A stretch of 64,000 nt of DNA from Delphinapterus leucas (GCF_002288925.2 NW_022098021.1:3597792-3661791), one strand, 5' to 3'; positions 11,313 to 23,763 are shown, numbered from the stretch's first letter. The notes: generated by a model from the sequence alone, not told the origin. Numbers and translations are program-made.

Positions 11313-12654
11313 TCTTCCTGACTTACCTTGATTCCTCATCCTCGAGTCTCTCAAACTAGATTTGGATTTCCATGTCTCATTTTAGGGAGTTTATTCTGCC
11401 CTATATTGATGATTCAGTGGAGGGCTAGCCTTATTCCCCTTAGGGCTGTAAGCTTGTGTGTTAAGACATTATTTCTTAATGTTAGAGATCTTTAAAATAG
11501 TTCGCGTGTAGTTAGTGCTTAAGACGCTTACTGAATCGGGATCCCTAAGAAGCATATTTTCTGATGGGAGCTGTCTTGCTTTTTCTTTTCTGTTTCTTTT
11601 GCATTTGACTAGTTGGCATATCCCTCAGTTTTCTTGCCTTTGCTGGTCTGTACAAGCCCCTTAAGAGACTGTGAGTTAAGTCAAGGGGCCAGGGTTCCTG
11701 TTATCACCTATGTATACCTGTGGTTTATGAGTACAGAAGTGAAAATGGAGAGGAAGTTGGAGGAAATTAAATTATAGAAACTGCCTCGGGTTGATTGAGT
11801 TATAACTTTAACGCTCTAATTTTTTGTAACTGTAGACAAGTCCTCTACCTTTAAAAATGTCATCTCAGTTTAATTTACATTTTGCTAAGTTGTTAGGAGA
11901 CCCAACGGACTTTGACAAATACTTGATGTTAGTCTTTCTGTATATTTTTAATGGCACCTGTATTGGAAAGTATTGCCTGAAGGTTGAACAGTGCACTTCC
12001 CAAGCACAAATTACAGTATTTCCCCAAATTATAAGTACGAAGGGCACTTGAGTTATGGATGCAATTATGTGTTGATGACATTGATGATTTGCTATGAGTT
12101 GGGTCAGTACAAGTTGTATGAATTACGCTTGCCCAGGGGTGGTCCTGTCTACGTGAGCTGCTTTTCAGAAAAATAGTCAATTTACCCAAATAAAGTGATT
12201 AGCACAATTTTCCTGGTGACCGCCCCTCTAAGTTTTCACTTCTCTTTCAGCTCCTGTAAGTTTAACAACTGTCTGATTTTAAAAGAGGTCCCTTCCATGT
12301 GCACTAGTGTGTTGCTTGTGGCGTACTTGAATTGGCCAAGATCTAGAAGGTTTTTGCATTGGAACTGTCTCTGAATGCTCAAAAACGTTATGTTTTACTT
12401 TAATGGTATAAGGAAAACTTCACAGCAACAGCGGATTCTGCGTGATCAGTTATACGTAGTCACAGTTGGGGTAGAAAGAACTTTCAGTAGGAAGGGCGGG
12501 CGATGAGGAGATAGACGTTTAGTGATGGAAAGAAAAGAGATTGGTGTGGATCCAGACACGCACTTGCTTCAGCTTCCGAGAATCAGACACTGTTCCTTAG
12601 GGGGGGGGACACCTGAGCTGTGGTTCGTTGAGAAGAAAGAACCTTTTTCTTTTT
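11313..12654. other. Non-coding unique interval
   Basis: No gene was recognised. A G9 homopolymer at about 12601-12609 is the only low-complexity feature. The 60-86-aa frames at 11857-12189 overlap on opposite strands and look like chance. Confidence 0.4.
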
Positions 12655-12996
12655 TGTTTTTCCATTAAAAAAAAAAATTTCTTTATTGAAGTATAGTTGA
12701 TTTACAAGGTTGTGTTAATTTTTGCTGTACAGCAAAGTGATTCGCTCAAACATATCTATTCTTTTTCATCTTCTTTTCCGTTATGGTTTATCACAGGATA
12801 TTGAACATAGTTCCCTGTGCTGTGCAGGAGGACCTTGTTGCTTATCCATCCTACATATACTAGTTTGCATCTGCTAATCCCAACCTCCCAATCCATCCCT
12901 CCCCCACCCCCCCTCCCCCTTGGCAACAAGAAGCCTGTTCTCTATGTCTGTGAGCCTGTTTCTGTTTCATAGGTAAGTTCATTTGTGTTATATCTT

Positions 12997-13363
12997 ATTT
13001 TATTATTTTAAAATTTTTATTTATTTATTTGTTTTTATTTTTGGTTGTGTTGGGTCTTTGTTGCTATGTGCGGGCTTTCTCTAGTTGTGGCCAGCGGAGG
13101 CTGCTCTTCGTTGCGGTGCGTGAACTTCTCGTTGTCGTGGCTTCTCTTGTTGCAGAGCATGGGCTCTAGGCATGCAGACTTCAGTAGTTGTGGCACACGG
13201 GCTCAGTAGTTGTGGCTTGCAGGCTCTAGAGCGTAGGCTCAGTAGTTGTGGCGCATGGGTTTAGTTGCTCCGTGGCATGTGGGATCTTCCCGGGCCAGGG
13301 CTCGAACCCGTGTCCCCTGCATTAGCAGGCAGATTCTTAACCACTGTGCCACCAGGGAAGCCC
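12997..13363 (-). mobile_element. Long-form CHR SINE (about 365 bp) nested in L1
   Basis: This longer CHR form carries repeated CAGTAGTTGTGGC modules between the tRNA-like head and the A-rich tail. It is antisense on the plus strand and ends in GGGAAGCCC. The flanks TGTGTTATATCTT (12984-12996) and TGTGTCATATTTT (13364-13376) are a diverged TSD, so it is older than most short-form copies. Confidence 0.9.
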
Positions 13364-13380
13364 TGTGTCATATTTTCGAT

Positions 13381-13790
13381 TCAACATGTAAGTGATATCA
13401 TATGGTATTTGTCTTTCTCTGTCTGACTTCCTTCACTTAGTATGATAATCTCTGGGTCCATCCATGTTGCTGCAAAGGGCATTATGTCATTCTTCCTTAT
13501 GGCTGAGTAGTTTTCCATTGTGTATATGTACCACATCTTCTTTATCCATTCGTCTGTCGATGGACATTTAGGTTGTTTCCATGTCTTGGCTATTGTGAAT
13601 AGTGCTGCTATGAGCATAGGGGTGCATGTATCTTTTTGCATTATAGTTTTGTCTGGATATATGCCCAGGAGTGGGATTGCTGGATCATATAGCAGCTCTG
13701 TTTTTAGTTTTTTGAGGAACCTCCGTACTGTTTTCCGTAGTGGCTGCACTAAGTTACGTTCCCACCGACTGCACAGGAGAGCTCTCTTTG
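13381..13790 (-). pseudogene. L1 ORF2 C-terminal fragment
   Basis: ORF2 encodes the L1 endonuclease/reverse transcriptase. The minus-strand frame contains [51 protein letters not shown] and QTEKDKYHMI, the conserved C-terminal region that follows the reverse-transcriptase domain. No RT or endonuclease domain is present and the upstream part is lost by truncation, so it is non-functional. The open frame extends to 13836, past the L1 edge, by chance. Confidence 0.9.
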
Positions 13791-15854
13791 AGAGACACTT
13801 TTTATCAGATCCCTCAAATGCAGTCCCTGAAAACATTGTTTAATGAAAAGGGTATAGAAATGCAGTAGCGCGAATGTGACTTAAAATAACGTGGCTCTTA
13901 CACCCGAAGTTTCCTGCATGGTGTGAAGCAATTGTCTGAAATTATACATGCTGCTGTAGCGATGGAACTCTAGCTGCTAATTGAGCCGCCAGGTGTTAAA
14001 ATACACAGACCTCAGCAATTCAGAGATGTTTAACTTACACTTTCTTGGGGGAACCAGCATCCATGGGTTTGAGCAGTGGGGAGGCGGGTCTTGGGGAAGC
14101 TGGGTGACGGGTGTCTCGTTACAGCCTTGCTGCCCTGGAGCTTGTGTGGGTTGCTGCTCCTCTCCTAAGAAGGGAGATCTGAGCCTTCATTCCATCACAT
14201 GTTTGGAAAAAGCCGAGGTCTCTTGAATCACTGGACTCTTACTTTGAATGGTGGGTTGATCTCCAGGTAACTGGAAATTAAATGACTTATGAACCAAAGA
14301 GCACGCATTGGCACATAACTCAGTTCTTTCGATTTAACCTTCCCAGCAGCTCTGTCTCCATCTCACACATGGAGGTATCAGGCTCAAAAGTGACTTATCG
14401 ACAGTCACACAACTAAGTAGAATTGCTGACACTGGCTCTCCTGGTTCCAATTTTTTTTTTTTAATCTTAAAAACTGTATCTTAGCTATTCTGAGGTTTCA
14501 GATGTATTATAGTCAAAATCGAATCTACAGTGATTTTGATTTTCCAATCCAAGCTCAAGGGATGAAGATTGGATGCTCCTTAAAAGAGGTTGAATTCTTT
14601 GGTTGAATAAATTTACTGAGCACCTACTAGGTGCTGGGTGCAATTTTAGGCAACAGGGAATAAAAGGTTATAAAGGACATAGAAGGTGCCTTAAGGCACC
14701 AGAAGCAGGTCACGTGGGGCCCTTGTAGGACACAGAAAGAGGCAGGAATATCCTAGACATTCTGGAACTTGAATTCTAGAAAATGTGGGGTGATTAACAT
14801 AAAGGATCAAAGCAAAGTTGTGTGACATTCTCTTAATGAGAATGAATGGCTCCTGGGCTAGAGGGCCTTTACTGTAACGTGACTGAAGGAATTAACATTA
14901 AGGGAAAAAAAAAAGCAAAGAGAAAAAAGTTGGTATAAAAGGAAGGACGATAAGTATCCTTAGAGGCCGATAGCATGGGTGTTTGAATCAAGCAAAGGGA
15001 GGTGCCCAGGAGGGTCCAGCCATGCTTTGTGGAGGTCCTTCACAGACCTAGCCACACCGCCTGACGCCGTTAAATGTTTGAATTATAGGAGGACGTTCCC
15101 TTGTATCCTGAATCCAAGTTCACCGAGCAGTCTTCTGATAGACAACCTTGGCTAATTGGGTCAGCCCAAGCCGTATGCCCGGCTCATTTGACAGGTAGAA
15201 CTTTATTGTCAGGTAATACACTTGCATCTTGGCTCCTAGAACTTTGTGAGCTTTGGTGGCATCACCAGCCCTGGTCGCGTCTGAATCCAACAGGACGGAG
15301 TGTGCGTCAGTGCACTGAAGGCTAGAGTGGCCTTGCCAGAAGAGAGGACGCATTTCCCCGTGCCCTCTCCATCCCAGTCAATTGGGTCACATTGCATCTA
15401 GGGGCAAAAAAATTTTTTTTTCAATTTTTGTAGCAAGAAAAGACACTTGATGTCACCTATGCCTTCGTGATAGCATTTTTACTAGTCTTAATTTTTTAAA
15501 AAATTAACCTCTGTTCTTTTTGATGATGTAATTAGCTATTCTAAAAAATAAGTTTGAGTCAAACGATGTCTGGACTTGAAGGCCACCACGGTGTGTAGCC
15601 ATGTGTTCCTGCCGTGAGGACTTTCTTGGGGCCCAGGGACAGGCTGCACAGCTGACCAGGTCAACCCTGTCCTCAAGACGACCATGGGCTAGTGAGAGCG
15701 ACAGACCAGTCAGGATAAACATGATGGAAGAGTTACAGGTTGGTGAGTCACAAGCCACAGCAAGGTCACCTGCAGGGGAGAGTATCATACCCAAGATCGG
15801 ATGAGGGGTCAGGGTGTTTTTGATGTAATATTTACACTAAGAGATGGCAGAAGA
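13791..15854. other. Non-coding interval
   Basis: No gene was recognised. A phrase at about 14616-14660 (TGAGCACCTACTAGGTGCTGG) resembles a common ancient mammalian repeat, but I cannot assign the family. The remaining ORFs lack recognisable similarity. Confidence 0.4.
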
Positions 15855-15859
15855 GGTAG

Positions 15860-16259
15860 TGTTGAGGGTTGAATCATGTCTCCTAATAAAAGCCCTAACC
15901 CCCAATCCCTCAGAGTGTGACCTTATTTGGACATGGGGCCTTGGCAGCAGTAATCAGAAGGGCCCGAATCTGGTATGACTGTGTCCTCATGAAAATGGGA
16001 AATGTGGACCCGGACACCCCAGAGAGAAAGCAGTGTGAAGACACAGTGAGAAGATGGGCATGTGTAAGCCGGGGAGCTCTGAGGCCAGCAGAAGCGTGAG
16101 GAGGGCTTAGAACAGATCCTCCTTCACAGCCGCTGGAGGAACCGACCCTGCCGACACCTTGACCTTGGACTTCTAGCCTCCAGACATGTGGGACGATGAT
16201 TTCAGTTGTGTAAGCCGCCCAGTGTGTGGCACTTGGTTACAGCAGCTGGAGCTGATACA
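15860..16259 (+). mobile_element. Solo LTR, ERVL-MaLR type (MLT1/MST-like)
   Basis: This 400-bp segment begins TG and ends CA, with a perfect 5-bp TSD GGTAG at 15855-15859 and 16260-16264. Internal landmarks are typical of MaLR LTRs: CCTAACCCCCAATCCCTCAG near 15895, GTGACCTTATTTGGACATGG near 15916, GACACCTTGACCTTGGACTT near 16154 and GTGTAAGCCGCCCAGTGTGT near 16208. No internal retroviral sequence is present, which fits LTR-LTR recombination. It carries no coding capacity. Confidence 0.9.
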
Positions 16260-16431
16260 GGTAGTGTTGCCCAACTGGAATTAGGAAGGGAAGAAAGGGT
16301 ATTCAGACAATAGGAGTCAGGGTGAACAAAGGCAGGGAGAAGTGAAAACAGTGCAGTGTATTTGCCAGCGAGGACTACAGAGATAGAGCCTGGTAGTGGT
16401 GGCCGGGGGTAGAGAGACACTGTTTTTCCTT

Positions 16432-18395
16432 GGGAAATGGTCACCACGATAAGTGCAGTTAACATCCATCACCTGACATAGTCACAATATTTTTTCCTTG
16501 TGATGAGAACTTTTAAGATCTACTCTTTTAGCAACTTTCAAATATACATACAGTGTTATTAACTATAGTCACTGTGCTGTACATTCCATCCCCAGGACTT
16601 ATGTATTTCGTAACTAGAGTTTGTACCTTTAGACCCCCTTTACCTATTTTGCCCACACCTCACTCCCCTCCCCACCTCTGGCCACCAGCAATTTGTTCTC
16701 TGTATCTGTGAGGTCTTTTTGTTTAAGATTCCATGTGGTTGCAAATGGCAAGATTTCCTTTTTTATGGATGTATAATATTCACATATATACATATGTATA
16801 TATCACATTCCCTTTATTCATTTCTCCGTCAGTGGACATTTAGGTTGCTTGCATATCTTGGCTATTGTAAATAACACTGCAGTGAACATGGGAGCGCACA
16901 TATCGTTTTGAGATCGTGTTTTTGTTTTCTTCAGATAGGTACCCAGCGTGGAATTGTTGGATCATATGGTAGTTACAGTTTTTAACTTTTTGAGGAACCT
17001 CCATCCTGTCTTAAGTAGTGGCTGCATCAATTTACATTCCCACCAGCAGTGCATGAAGGTTCCCTTTTCTCCACACCCTCACCAGCACTTGTTATTTGTT
17101 GTCCTTTTGATGATAACCATGCTAAGAGGTGTGAGGCGATCTCTCATTGTGGTTTTGATTTGCATTTCCCTGATGATTAGCGATGTTGAGCATCTTTTCA
17201 TGTACCTGATGGCCATCTGTATGTCTTCTTTGGAAAAATGTCTATTTAGGTCATCTACCATTTTTTAATTGGATTTTTTTTTTTGCTGTTGAGTCACATG
17301 AGTTCATTATATATTTTGGATATTAACCCCTTATCAAATATGATTTGCAAATATTTTCTCTCAGTTGGTGTATTACCTTTTCATTTTGTTGATGGTTTTC
17401 TTTGCTGTGCAGAAGTTTTTTATTCTGATGTAGTCCCACTTCTTTTTGCTTTTGTTGCCTTTACTTTTGGTGTCAAATCCAAAAAATCATCACCAAGACT
17501 GATGTCAAGGAGCTGACCGCCTGTTTTCTTCTAGGAGTTTTATGGTTTCAGGTCTTACATGCAAATCTTTGACCCATTTTTAGTTAGTTTTTGTATATGG
17601 TATAAGATAGTGGTCCAGTTTCATTCTTTTGCTTGTGGCTGTCCAGTTTTCCCAACACCATTTATTGAAGAGACTGTCATTTCCCCATTGTATATTCTTG
17701 GATCTTTTGTCATAAATTAATTGGCCGTGTATGCATGGTTTTATTTCCGGACTCTGTTCTGTTCATTAATCTCTGTGTGTATTTTTATGTCAATACTACA
17801 TTGTTTTGATTACTATAGCTTTGTAATGAAGTTTGAAATCAGAGAGCTTTGTTTTCTAGTTTTGTTCTTCTTAAGATTGCTTTGGCTATTTAGCGTCTTT
17901 TGTGGCTCCATACAAATTTTACGTATTTTTTTCCGTACTTCTGTGAAACATACCATTGGAATTTTGATAGAAATTACATTGACTCTATAGATCACTTTCA
18001 GTAGTATGGACATTTTGACAATATAAGTCCTTCAAATCCATGAGCATGGAATATCTTACCATTTATTTGTGTCTTCTTTAATTTCATTATGTCTTGCAGT
18101 TTTCAGTGTACAGGTATTTCACCTCTGGTTAAATTCATTGCTAGATATCTTATTCTTTTTGATGCAGTTGTAAATGGGATTGTTTTCTTAATTTATGTTT
18201 TTGATAGTTTTTTATTAATGTATAAAAATGCAACAGATTTTTGTGTATTGATTTGTGTCCTTCAACTTTACTGAATTAGTTCTAGCAGTTTTTTGCTGGA
18301 GTCTTTAGGGTTTTCTGTATATAATATCACGTCACCTGCAAATAGTGGCAGTTTTACTCCTTCCTTTCTGATTTGGATGCCTTTTATTTTTTTTA
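16432..18395 (-). mobile_element. L1 fragment, ORF2 3' half plus 3' UTR, older family
   Basis: About 2 kb of antisense L1. The 3' UTR lies at about 16432-16720 (CCTTGTGATGAGAACTTTTAAG block), followed by antisense ORF2 with TGGCTATTGTAAATAACACTG near 16859, CTTATCAAATATGATTTGC near 17332 and TTTCCCAACACCATTTATTG near 17648. Every frame has stops and frameshifts. It resembles eutherian-wide L1MA/L1MB types more than the younger cetartiodactyl tails elsewhere. The 5' truncation is at about 18395. Confidence 0.85.
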
Positions 18396-18435
18396 TTCAT
18401 GCTAAATTATTTTCCTTAATCAGTCATTCAATCTT

Positions 18436-18648
18436 TTTTTTTTTTTTTTTTTTTGGCGGTACGCGGGCCTCTCACTGCTGTGACCTCTCCCGTTGCGGAG
18501 CACAGGCTCCGGATGCGCAGGCACAGCGGCCATGGCTCACGGGCCCAGCTGCTCCGCGGCATGTGGGATCTTGCCGGACCGGGGGACGAACCCGTGTCCC
18601 CTGCATCGGCAGGCGGACTCTCAACCACTGCGCCACCAGGGAAGCCCT
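18436..18648 (-). mobile_element. CHR-type SINE
   Basis: A short-form CHR SINE lies on the minus strand with a long T-run tail complement. The TSD AGTCATTCAATCTT/AGTCACTCAATCTT (one mismatch) is at 18422-18435 and 18649-18662, just beyond the truncated end of the preceding L1. Confidence 0.95.
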
Positions 18649-18662
18649 AGTCACTCAATCTT

Positions 18663-20273
18663 GTAGTAGTCTTCATAAATTACTTCTAATCTTCTTTGGG
18701 AATAGTCTTTCACTTTGAAGTAACAGCTCAAAACATAAACATCCTTACTCTGTTTCATTTGATATTTGAAGAGCTGCCAACTGTTTTGCATTAGGCCGGA
18801 TGATATGTTTAATGTGCCGAAATTGACTATAGCTTTTGGAGAGACTACCTTCTTGTGTGAAGGAGGTAGTATAGACTAGACGGCAGGGCCTATCAGAGTG
18901 TCCTCTTGTGTTCGAATCTCCTTTCTCTGGATGGTCACCCACCTCCTTCCCACCCACAGGCTTTCCCCCTGGTTCATCTCTCTCTGTTTAGGCCACTGTG
19001 GCTTCTGTTTTCCAGTATAAAACCCCTGACCTCAACGGAAGAAATGCTGGCTTAACATACAATGTAAATTGTTCTTCTTTCTGTGACAACTTGTATACTA
19101 ATATTTTTATTATTTTGATATTTGAGAGAGAATTTAAGATGTGGGGAAAAAGGGGTGATGTAATATTGCAGTTCATGTGGCAGCCACAGTTTAATTTTAT
19201 GGCAAAATCAACGACCTTAGAAAGGGTGATGTATTTATAGTACTGAAAGCTTTGTGTTGGCAATTCCTTTCAAAGAAAGCCATTCCTATTATTCTTTCAT
19301 AGACCTGCACACCACCCTCATTCTGTTAAAGACAACTTTTTCTTTTTTTCCTTCCCTGAACAAGCAACTGGGAGGGAAAACCATGCCTAGGATTTTTTGG
19401 TGCTTGCCTTCTAATGTTTTATTTCTAAGTGAATTGAGACCATATGGTCACATGAAGCCAAAGCTAGGTGGTTCAGAGGTTTAATTTTGTGGCCTTGAAG
19501 TGTTTCTAGTTTTGCTCACAATTAGTGGGAAATCATATGTTCATAGAACAACTTATAACTCACACAGACCCACTGGCGAAAACGCGCAGTCCAGTTACGG
19601 TCATGTGTCCAATAGAAGTGGCAGGTCTCTGTAGAGATGGCCAATCGAAGGACACTAAGCCCTTTCCCTCTTTATCTGACGACCTTTATTTAGTGTGACA
19701 CTGACTTCCCAGTGTCAGTTTCCTGGCCGATATGCCGCAGCCCTAATCCTCATTTTACACGCACCCGTGTTCATCCCGCATGGATGAAGCTTAGCTCCAG
19801 GCTAACGATTTTAAGTGATGGAGCTGTGCTTTGCCCATGCAGCTAGCTGCGTTTTATGTCCTCCAGTGGGTAGAAAACTCCTCCAGATATTTCCTGGAGG
19901 GAATGGCTCTGCAGGAAGTCTGCATGCAGCCCTTATGTTGACACGTGTAAAACATGCTTCTTAGTAATAGACGTTGGTGATAATCAGACAAATGTAGTGA
20001 TGACTGAGAGCTTGGACAATCTGATTAGCTGACAAGCAGGATGTTTATGAATACGCTAGACATACCAAAGGCCACTGCATCATTTATTGAGAAGTCCTTA
20101 GAGTTCTACTTCTCATCCTTCATTTTAATTTACAAGAGCAGTGACTGCTTCGGGGACTGACTTGGAGAATTTCCTGGGGCTTAAGTCTTGTTCAGGGGCC
20201 TTTGACTGTGCTGGAGGCCACAGCCTTCACCGTGAGGGGCCTCTCTTGTTGTAACTTAATTACAGCATTTGCG
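18663..20273. other. Non-coding unique interval
   Basis: No gene or clear repeat was recognised. ORFs of 70-91 aa occur on both strands over the same segment (about 18990-19260), which argues against either being coding. Confidence 0.4.
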
Positions 20274-20285
20274 TCTTGAGTTGTT

Positions 20286-20686
20286 TTTTCTTTTTCCTGT
20301 TAGACTTATATATTCCTTTGCTTATCTCGATTTAGGTAACATGTCTGTATAAGTTGTTTCTTCTGCTTTATTTTTTTAAATTCACTTTTATTGGAGTATA
20401 GTTGCTTTACAATGCTGTTAGTTTCTGCTGTACAGCAAAGTGAATCAGTTACATGTATACATATATTCCCTCGTTTTTAGATTTCCTTCCCATTTAGGTC
20501 ACCACAGAGCATTGAGTAGAGTTCCCTGTGCTATACAGTAGGTTCTCGTTAGTTGTATGTTTTATACATAGTGGTGTATATATGTCAATCCCAATCTCCC
20601 AGTTCATCCCACCCCTCCTTCCCCCCTTGGTATCCGTAAGTTTTTTCTCTACATCTATGTGTCTATTTCTGCAAAAAACAAACTCA
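20286..20686 (-). mobile_element. 5'-truncated L1 with apparent 3' transduction
   Basis: The antisense L1 tail occupies about 20365-20686. Between its canonical 3' end (CTTTTATTGGAGTATAGTTGC in + orientation, with a TTTATTTTTTT first A-tail at about 20368) and the left TSD lies extra non-L1 sequence with its own T-run (TTTTTTCTTTTT at 20283-20294). A perfect 12-bp TSD, TCTTGAGTTGTT, is at 20274-20285 and 20687-20698. It encloses both parts, so they appear to have been inserted together. Confidence 0.85.
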
Positions 20687-20904
20687 TCTTGAGTTGTTGA
20701 CAGTGGGTTTTCAGACTGAGAGAGCTTAGCACGATTTCCTTTTCAGTTTCTGACCCAGCAAGCAAAATACTTTCCCCAAGTATCAATCACATACTATATA
20801 TGTGATTTTTTTCCATGGGGAAAAACTTGTCTTCAGAACTTGCAGTGGCAGTGCCCCATTCTGCAGGGATGGAGATGTTCACTTGAGTTGTCTACTACCA
20901 TGGC

Positions 20905-21020
20905 AACCTCTAGTCACATGTGGCCAGTGCGCCTGAGGACCTGAACTTTCTATTTTATTGAATTTACGTATAACTAACCGTGTGTGGCTGGTAGCTACCA
21001 TATAGGACAGTGTAGATTTA
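20905..21020. mobile_element. hAT-like nonautonomous DNA transposon fragment
   Basis: The segment has the form CACATGTGGCCAGTGCG, an AT-rich centre, then GTGTGGCTGGTAGCTACCATATAGGACAG. This matches a widespread short mammalian DNA transposon whose arms contain CACATGTGGC and GGTAGCTACCATATTGGACAG. A relative lies at 46575-46765. I cannot assign the family name with confidence. Confidence 0.6.
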
Positions 21021-21695
21021 GAATATTCTTTTTAAAGACCTGAGACAGTTCTACCTGCTGGTAACTGTAATGTGCTTAGGTCCACTCCATGATACGTTTA
21101 TATTTTTGGTCCTAAGTTGATGTGAGAAAGATGCTTCTGTATTTGATATCATCTAAACTTGCTGTTTATGCAACGTCCTTTTGTCCAGTGCTGGTTGATG
21201 GTGATATCGACTCTCAAAGAAAAACCTTGCTGCTTGTATGGGAAGAGAGTAACCTGGTGGGTACTGCTTCATTCACAAGCAGGGGAGGACCAAGGCTGTA
21301 CCTGTCCTGTGCGTGATACTTTCTCAGCTGAGGCCGATTTACCTTATAGTGGCTGTGGAACATTATTACAGTGTTTTTAAAGAGCTTTTAGAAAATGCTG
21401 CTACCGTCAATATAGGTATCATCTCTCCACTTATTCCGGCTTTGCGTGTTGTTCACAGCTCACCTGGTTTTTGCCCCAAAGCTCCTGTCCTTCACCTCAC
21501 GCTGTCTTGTACCTGGTTGGCTTCTGCAGGCCGTGGATGAGGTCACAGCACGGGATTGACTCACTGGGGGGGGGGAGGGGAGAAACGGGGTAGATGGATG
21601 GTGGAATCCTGGGCTGTACGGGGGCAGCCCTGTGGAGAGCAGCTTTCATTTAGCAGAGATTCGGAGGAAGAGTGGGCATCTATGTCTTCCGTGAT
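21021..21695. other. Non-coding interval
   Basis: No gene was recognised. It includes a G-run at about 21567-21580 (GGGGGGGGGAGGGG). Confidence 0.4.
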
Positions 21696-21708
21696 GAGGG
21701 GCCTTCTT

Positions 21709-22039
21709 TTTTTTGTTTTTTTCAGATTTTTTTAAAAATTATTTTTATTTTTGGCTGCGTTGGGTCTTTGTTCCTGCGCGCGGGCTTTTCTCTAGTCGCG
21801 GTGAGCAGGGGCTACTCTTCATTGCGGTGCGGCGGCTTCTCTTGTTGCGGAGCACAGGCTCTAGGCACGTGGGCTCAGTAGCTGTGGCTCGTGGGCTTTA
21901 GAGCGCAGGCTCAGTAGTTGTGGCACACAGGCTTAGTTGCTCTGCGGCATGTGGGATCTTCCCGGACCAGGGCTCGAACCCGTGTCCCCTGCATTGGCAG
22001 GTGGATTCTTAACCACCACTGTGCCACCAGGGAAGTCCC
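21709..22039 (-). mobile_element. Long-form CHR SINE
   Basis: The longer CHR form lies on the minus strand, with an A-rich tail complement and CAGTAGTTGTGGC-type modules, ending CCAGGGAAGTCCC. A perfect 13-bp TSD, GAGGGGCCTTCTT, is at 21696-21708 and 22040-22052. A 3-base ACC duplication (AACCACCACTGTGCC) marks the head. Confidence 0.95.
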
Positions 22040-22052
22040 GAGGGGCCTTCTT

Positions 22053-23748
22053 GAGTCTCCAGCTCAAGTGGGGAGCTGCTCTCCTCGGGGGAAGTGGGGT
22101 CCTCTGCTTACCCTCCAGGTTGTTGTCACTTCCCCAGGGAGGAGGTTCCGGAAGACACTCTCAGAGTCGCGTGGTTTATCTACTACTGACGGTGGTGATG
22201 CTTTTATGCTTAGGTGATCAATTGTTTGTAATTCAACCTTTTAAGTGAAAGCGCTGAGTCATGGGCGGGGGGTATATTTAGTGTCTAAGAATGTTTGACT
22301 GATTTCCAAAGTATTGAATGAAGAAGGGGCATCCTGCAGATTGGTTTGCTCAAGGCTCTACTTATTCCCATTAGCAAAGAAAGATGAAGTTAGATTCCTC
22401 TTGAGCTTGGTGACATCCGTTACAATACCCTTCAGAGATTGATGTTGATCTGGCTGAGCGCGCTCTTTTTTTTACAAATAGAGTCAAGATTGAGGTCCGA
22501 ATGTTCACGCCCAGTAACTAATGCCCTCTCCTTCAGCGTGGCATGTAGAGAAGTTCATTGCTTCCTGGAGTGTTCATTGTATATTCCACGTTCATTGCTT
22601 CTAAGGGAATTCATCCTATAGTATGATTTCTAAAAATGAAGCGTGGATAAAATCTATCACCAGACTCAGTGGTTTGAGTTACAGCCTTGACTTTTTTTTT
22701 TTTTTCCAGAGAACGGGGTAGGAGGGAGCGGGAGAGAGAGAACGAGAATATGAAACGCATCAGAGCGCGTGAGCGCGATCACCTCTTTGTCTTTTTACAG
22801 ATCTTAGATGTAGGCATCAAAATTAATTTCTTACTTTGCCCTTTCAATGACAGCAGTAAGATGACAGTGGCCACAGTGATGGTGATTATGATGGTGTGAT
22901 AGCCACTTGATGTCAGTTTGTCTTTGGGAAAGTTCTGCATCCCAGGAATTGAGGTGTGGGGTAAATTGGATGTAATGTAGCATCAGCTAAATCAAGATCT
23001 TAGTGAAGAGTACCTTGCAAGTACCTTTTGTTGATGGAAAAAACACTTGAATATTAAAAGCGGTCAAGAAAAAACGAACTTGAATGCTGTCTCTCAAAAT
23101 CTACAAAACTTCACCAGAAAATGTAAGAGCCGAAAGGATTAACTCAGTCAGGCTCGACACGGACCTGCGCTGTCTCTACTTTTAGCTCCAGATGTTTCAG
23201 TAGACGGCGTCTCCAAATGAGCTGTCAGAAAAGCCGTCAGGTTTTCTCTGGGGACTGTCTCTACAGTTGGGAACTGTGCTCCTGATGGAGTAGGCATCAA
23301 ATCATGAATATTAATCATTTCTAAAAGGCAAATACTAAGTCTCTAGCCCTTTAAAATGGCGACATTCTGCTTCGACGGCAGTAAGTGCTGTTAGGAGTTG
23401 TGTGTTCAGTTTGTCCGCCCTATAAAGTGATCATTCAGAAATAAAATTCTAACACATCATAAACTCAAGCTACATCTAAACTATAACAAAAAGTCAAATT
23501 TTAATGAAGTAGTTTTTCTTAAGGCTTTTCAGTTATGACTACAACGATCTCTTAAGACTCTCATAGGAAGTTAGAACTGATGTTTTCTTTCAAATTCTCC
23601 CATACCAAATAGTGGCATATTGAAAATAAGTCTATGTTTGGTTTGCTTTTGCTGCTTTGCATTTTGTTTTCAGTGGAAAACATTGGAAAGAAGACCTGTG
23701 CCATGCCCTTCTTCCACTTGCCGCCTCTGCATCTATTCAAGTTGACAT
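22053..23748. other. Non-coding interval
   Basis: No gene was recognised. A purine-rich stretch follows a T-run at 22691-22705. A weak acceptor/donor pair bounds 22801-22855, but nothing supports an exon there. Confidence 0.4.
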
Positions 23749-23763
23749 AGAATTACGATTTTT

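Larger units (their letters stand above)
12655..13790 (-). mobile_element. 5'-truncated L1 interrupted by a CHR SINE
   Basis: The antisense L1 3' UTR starts at about 12680 (CTTTATTGAAGTATAGTTGA) and includes a long C-rich tract at 12899-12921. It is split by the SINE at 12997-13363 and resumes into the ORF2 C-terminal coding region, fading at about 13790. The break in L1 sequence matches the SINE TSD, so the SINE came later. I could not find a clear TSD for the L1. Confidence 0.88.

Noticed and set aside
22801..22855. Possible 55-bp exon between TTTTTACAG and GTAAG
   Set aside because: The donor needs an unfavourable AGCA|GTAAG junction, the length is not a multiple of three and no protein similarity is seen.
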